The notes beneath the pieces are model-generated. The model was given only the letters and a program-made list of their open reading frames with translations, ran no database searches and was not told where the DNA came from. 9,192 bases of DNA from an uncultured Oribacterium sp. (GTDB lineage: Bacteria; Bacillota; Clostridia; Lachnospirales; Lachnospiraceae), in NCBI GenBank assembly GCA_938030845.1, contig CALHIC010000223.1, positions 1 through 9,192 on the forward strand. Reading direction: 5' to 3'. The translations under genes were made by a program, and so were the position numbers. Positions 7,001 to 9,192 of this stretch are shown in pieces; the first letter of the stretch is position 1, and every line of letters starts with the position of its first letter.

Positions 7001-8421
7001 GCGAAAAGAGCCTCCTGAGAGAAGTCGATAACATTATAGCCTAAGGATTTTGCAAAGGTCTCCAGGAAAGAACCGCAACCGGAGGAGCAGGCTTCATTTA
7101 ACTGCACATTATCCACGGTGCCGTCCTTAATATGAATACACTTCATATCCTGTCCGCCGATATCCAAGATACAATCCACATCCGGCTCAAAGAAGGATGC
7201 GGCATAGTAGTGGGCAATGGTTTCCACCTCTCCCTCGTCCAGCTGGAAGGCGGACTTTAAGAGAGCTTCTCCGTAACCGGTAGAGCAAGAGTAGCTGATT
7301 TCCGCACCCTCCGGAAGTTTTTCTTGAATTTCCTTCATGGCTCTGATGGCAGTGGCAATGGGAGAGCCTTCATTTCCGGAATAAAAAGTATAAAGCAGTT
7401 CACCCTCTTCGGAAATCAAAGCCACCTTGGTTGTAGTGGAACCTGCATCAATTCCTAAGAAGATTTTTCCCTTATAGTTGGATAAGTCTCCGGTAGGCAC
7501 CTTGGCTTTATCATGACGAGCAATGAAGCTTTGGTAATCCTCTTCTTTTTCAAAGAGACAGTCCATACGCTTGATTTCACTGTCCATTTCAATGCCGGCA
7601 CGAAGACTCTTGACCAGGCTTGCCAAGGGAACTTCTTTTGCGTTTTCTTCTATACTTAAGGCAGAACCCATGGCGGCAAAGAGGTGAGAATTATCCGGAT
7701 TGATAATGGCATCTCCCTCCAGCTTTAGAGTACGGATAAAACTGTTTCTTAATTCCGACATAAAGTGGAGCGGGCCCCCTAAGAAGGCAACATTTCCACG
7801 GATAGGCTTTCCCTGAGCCAAACCGGAAATGGTCTGGTTACATACGGCCTGGAAAATGGAGGCAGCCAAATCTTCTCTGGCAGCGCCTTCATTGATTAAA
7901 GGCTGAATATCCGTCTTCGCAAAAACACCGCAGCGGGCTGCGATGGGATAGATCATCTGAAAATTCTTGGCCAATTCATTAAGGCCGGAGGCATCCGTAT
8001 CCAAAAGAGAAGCCATCTGATCGATAAAGGAACCGGTACCGCCTGCGCAAATACCGTTCATTCTTTGGTCAATACCACCCTTGAAGTAGATGATTTTCGC
8101 ATCCTCTCCGCCGAGCTCGATGGCTACATCCGTCTTAGGATAGAATTCCTTTAAGGAATTTGCCACAGCCACAACCTCCTGACAGAAGGGTTGCCCCATG
8201 TGCTTAGCCAGGCTCAATCCGCCGGAACCGGTAACCATGCAAGTCAAACTGCAGTCTCCCAGCTTTTCCTTTGCTTCCTCCAGTAAATCTGCCAATGTTT
8301 CCTGTATATTGGCAAAGTGTCTTCGATAGTCTGAAAAGAGAAGGTTCTTCTCCCGGTCTAAAATGGCGACCTTCACCGTTGTAGAACCGATATCTATTCC
8401 CAGTCTATAAGTTCCTGTCAT
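4033..8421 (-). CDS. Fused 2-hydroxyacyl-CoA dehydratase activator-type protein (two BcrAD/BadFG ATPase modules plus HgdB/DUF2229-like half)
   Basis: The 1462-residue protein is probably cytoplasmic and oxygen-sensitive. ATPase module 1 (about 5-260) has the phosphate loop GIDIGSTTVK (8-17) and cysteines C125 (GICAGGTGSF) and C164 (ARCGVF). Module 2 (about 318-580) has GIDAGSTTTK (323-332), C445 (EACSSGCGSF) and C484 (GSRCTVF). These match the cysteines that hold the [4Fe-4S] cluster between the two subunits of HgdC-type activators. A linker with C629, C632, C636 and C655 probably binds another cluster. The rest (about 690-1462) is DUF2229/HgdB-like, with conserved-looking cysteines such as C745 (SECYPAKL), C770, C983 (FGCGLDAV), C1109 (DSCYPS), C1144 (GGGCRAS) and C1406 (FGCLPNH). 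Related proteins of about 1400 residues are common in anaerobic Clostridia, annotated as activase-related. ATP-driven low-potential electron transfer is the family role; the acceptor is unknown. The ATG at 8421 follows AAGGGTGA. The chain is intact. Confidence 0.9.
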   Translation of the reverse strand: MTGTYRLGIDIGSTTVKVAILDREKNLLFSDYRRHFANIQETLADLLEEAKEKLGDCSLTCMVTGSGGLSLAKHMGQPFCQEVVAVANSLKEFYPKTDVAIELGGEDAKIIYFKGGIDQRMNGICAGGTGSFIDQMASLLDTDASGLNELAKNFQMIYPIAARCGVFAKTDIQPLINEGAAREDLAASIFQAVCNQTISGLAQGKPIRGNVAFLGGPLHFMSELRNSFIRTLKLEGDAIINPDNSHLFAAMGSALSIEENAKEVPLASLVKSLRAGIEMDSEIKRMDCLFEKEEDYQSFIARHDKAKVPTGDLSNYKGKIFLGIDAGSTTTKVALISEEGELLYTFYSGNEGSPIATAIRAMKEIQEKLPEGAEISYSCSTGYGEALLKSAFQLDEGEVETIAHYYAASFFEPDVDCILDIGGQDMKCIHIKDGTVDNVQLNEACSSGCGSFLETFAKSLGYNVIDFSQEALFAETPTDLGSRCTVFMNSNVKQAQKEGATVADISAGLAYSVVKNALYKVIKVTNPKELGKHIVVQGGTFYNNAVLRALEQILGQNVTRPDIAGIMGAFGAALIARERYSIETDKLENEILAGEADKEFLDASGYKKTAMLPLDKIVNLEYETTMGRCQLCSNKCVLTISNFGGGRSFISGNRCERGAGKPKAKSEVPNLFKYKIKRIFGYEPLSIEEAKRGEVGIPRVLNMYENYPFWAIFFKELGFRTVLSPSSNKKLYEMGIESIPSESECYPAKLVHGHIEWLIAKDQKFIFYPCIPYERNETPDAGNHYNCPMVTSYAENIKNNVENLEEKSILFMKPFLAFTNEKILTDQLCKVFVHPKDIQDSIKPAGDWTLEKIGEKFKEWNFTEKEIREAAHLAWEELLQSRKDIEEKGEETLMWMEKTGNRGIVLAGRPYHADPEIHHGIPELITSFNFAVLTEDSISHLAEVKRPIIVTDQWMYHSRLYKAAAFVKTQENLDFIQLNSFGCGLDAVTVDQAKDILNGSDKIFTVLKIDEVNNLGAARIRIRSLLAAIRVRAEKNYKRTLRSESYKRTLFTKDMKKEGYTILCPQMSPLHFELIEPAIRSEGYNLVVLDNDNRSAIDTGLQYVNNDSCYPSIIVVGQVMEALLSGKYDLEKTAVIMSQTGGGCRASNYIGFIRRALDKAGMGQIPVISLNANGMESTPGFTMTIPLLTKAMQGIVYGDLFMRLLYSTRPYELQEGSAEALHQKWKKICQESLSKKSIPFLEFGKNVKGIIRDFDSLPMNTNLKKPKVGIVGEILVKFSPLANNHIVELLEKEGAEAVMPDLMDFLLYCFYNQNFKHENLGASWKGKTFCNIAIALLESFRKTARKELEKSKHFTAPGDIRELADKARQYVSLGNQTGEGWFLTGEMLELIDEGVDNIVCTQPFGCLPNHIVGKGVIKELKRHNPGANIIAVDYDAGASEVNQLNRIKLMLTVAQNKIREQA

Positions 8422-8735
8422 AAATTCACCCTTTTCTATACATTCTAAGCAAGCTTGTCAAAAATTTGCCCTTCTCCCAACGGAAAAAGTTCAAGGATTT
8501 ACTCTAGCACAAAGGGAGGGGGGCAACAATAAAGCCTTTCTAAAAAAATAATAAAAAGAACTTGCCTTAATAGAATTTTAATAAAAACCATAAGACAATC
8601 CTAATTTCATCTTGAAAAAGCCTGGGGAGACAAGTATACTCATGCGGTGCAAAGAAATAGCAAAAGAGTATAGACGGAGAGCGGGAGAGAAGAAGTTTAC
8701 TCGGCTCGAATGGGAATAAAGGAAAGGTAGTGAGA
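8422..8735. other. Divergent intergenic region of 314 bp, no gene seen
   Basis: The region lies between the starts of the minus-strand 1462-codon gene and the plus-strand rhomboid-like gene. It holds a good plus-strand promoter (8612-8640), an AT-rich stretch with A-tracts just upstream (about 8541-8587) that could act as an UP element or bend, and a G-run (8514-8523). For the minus-strand gene there is a perfect TTGACA at 8461-8456, but its best -10 (TATAGA at 15 bases, or TAGAAA at 17) would put the transcript start almost on the ribosome binding site. A weaker pair, TTGTTG (8529-8524) and TAGAGT (8506-8501) with a 17-base spacer, would leave a normal leader. I see no riboswitch, terminator or convincing small ORF. 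Confidence 0.6.
8612..8640 (+). promoter_or_regulatory. Sigma-A-type promoter of the rhomboid-like gene
   Basis: TTGAAA (8612-8617) and TATACT (8635-8640) are separated by exactly 17 bases, each one mismatch from consensus. Transcription should begin near 8647, giving a leader of about 90 bases before the ATG at 8736. A-tracts lie upstream. Confidence 0.75.
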
Positions 8736-9192
8736 ATGAATATCTTGGACCGCTTAAATAGAAAGTTTGGACGCTTCGCAATTCCGAATTTAATGCAGTA
8801 TATTTGTGTGATTTACGGAATAGGCTTTATGATTCAGGTGGTGGCACCGGAAATTTACTATTATTATATGGATTTGGATCCGGAAGCAATTCTCCATGGT
8901 CATATCTGGCGGATTTTTACATTTTTGTTCTACTTTCCGGCAGGGGGAGGCTTTTCCGGCGTATTTTGGGCCATTATCGGTATTATGGTGTATTACAATA
9001 TCGGAAAAACGCTGGAATTTCTCTGGGGAAGCTTCCGCTATACCTTCTTTATCGCATCCGGTATCATCCTATATAATGTGGTAGGCATCCTGATTTATCT
9101 CTTTACCGGCGTGTCCTTACAGTTAAATCCCACCTATATGGGCTTTAGTATCTTTTTAGCCTATGCCTTAACCCTGCCGGATACCATGTTTT
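8736..9192 (+). CDS. Rhomboid-like multipass membrane protein, 5' part only
   Basis: The first 152 codons are present; the gene runs off the window. The ATG at 8736 follows GGAAAGG (8721-8727). The N-terminus MNILDRLNRKFGRFAIPNLM is followed by hydrophobic segments at about 20-37, 57-87, 100-123 and 134-147, so this is a polytopic protein. Rhomboid-like signatures are HGHIWRIFTFLF (54-65) and GKTLEFLWGSFRYTFFI (90-106), which resemble the loop 1 and the TM2-TM3 part of rhomboid proteases. The conserved His and Asn of TM2 (HxxxN) are absent, and at the expected GxSG serine site the sequence is GFSI (136-139). It is therefore probably a non-proteolytic rhomboid-fold protein. It has its own promoter and is divergent from the 1462-codon gene. 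The family call is by pattern only, and the C-terminal part cannot be judged. Confidence 0.75.
   Translation, partial: MNILDRLNRKFGRFAIPNLMQYICVIYGIGFMIQVVAPEIYYYYMDLDPEAILHGHIWRIFTFLFYFPAGGGFSGVFWAIIGIMVYYNIGKTLEFLWGSFRYTFFIASGIILYNVVGILIYLFTGVSLQLNPTYMGFSIFLAYALTLPDTMF

Noticed and set aside
4033..8421. CRISPR array, tRNA, rRNA, transposase or phage genes
   Set aside because: None seen by reading this span or the rest of the window.
8433..8461. Perfect TTGACA as promoter of the 1462-codon gene
   Set aside because: Any -10 at 15-17 bases would start the mRNA at or inside the ribosome binding site; left as an uncertain candidate only.
8514..8523. G-rich run as a possible G-quadruplex
   Set aside because: Only two blocks of G in ten bases; the four separated runs needed are not present.
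8642..8719. 25-codon ORF in the leader of the rhomboid-like gene
   Set aside because: Its ATG lies a few bases before the predicted transcript start and has no ribosome binding site.
8804..9084. Two plus-strand ORFs of 90 and 62 codons in other frames
   Set aside because: They overlap the rhomboid-like gene, which has the promoter, ribosome binding site and family pattern.

Overview
The window looks like chromosomal DNA of an anaerobic Firmicute, most likely a Lachnospiraceae-type Clostridium relative. This is an inference. It rests on the very large fused 2-hydroxyacyl-CoA dehydratase activator-type protein typical of anaerobic Clostridia, on strong AGGAGG-type ribosome binding sites, on low-to-moderate GC, and on a C-terminal transmembrane anchor on the penicillin-binding protein. 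Nothing here fixes the species.

Layout. (1) Positions 1-3015, plus strand: a probable cell-wall operon. It holds the 3' part of a D-alanyl-D-alanine carboxypeptidase gene, a 458-codon gene for a membrane-anchored protein whose outer part resembles a type I (LivJ-like) substrate-binding protein, and dapF (diaminopimelate epimerase). A small hairpin with a T-run lies just before dapF. (2) Positions 3084-3719, minus strand: deoC (deoxyribose-phosphate aldolase), convergent with dapF, with its own extended -10 promoter and strong ribosome binding site. (3) Positions 3784-4029: a dense non-coding stretch with a strong terminator hairpin, a 13-bp direct repeat and a roughly 189-bp near-palindromic element. 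(4) Positions 4033-8421, minus strand: one 1462-codon gene that fuses two BcrAD/BadFG-type ATPase modules, a four-cysteine linker and an HgdB/DUF2229-like C-terminal half. (5) Positions 8422-8735: a non-coding divergent region with a good plus-strand promoter. (6) Positions 8736-9192, plus strand: the start of a rhomboid-like membrane protein gene, cut by the window edge.

How they work together. DD-carboxypeptidase trims peptidoglycan stem peptides, and DapF makes the meso-diaminopimelate used in those peptides or for lysine, so the first three genes plausibly share a cell-envelope theme. DeoC is a stand-alone deoxynucleoside-salvage enzyme. The 1462-residue protein is probably an ATP-driven iron-sulfur electron-transfer machine carrying both activator and dehydratase-like halves on one chain; its substrate is unknown.

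The most interesting items are the palindromic element at 3841-4029, whose non-Watson-Crick pairs in the core stem are all G·U when read as plus-strand RNA; the activator, which seems to carry a complete intramolecular pseudo-dimer; and the tethered binding-protein-like domain embedded in a cell-wall operon.
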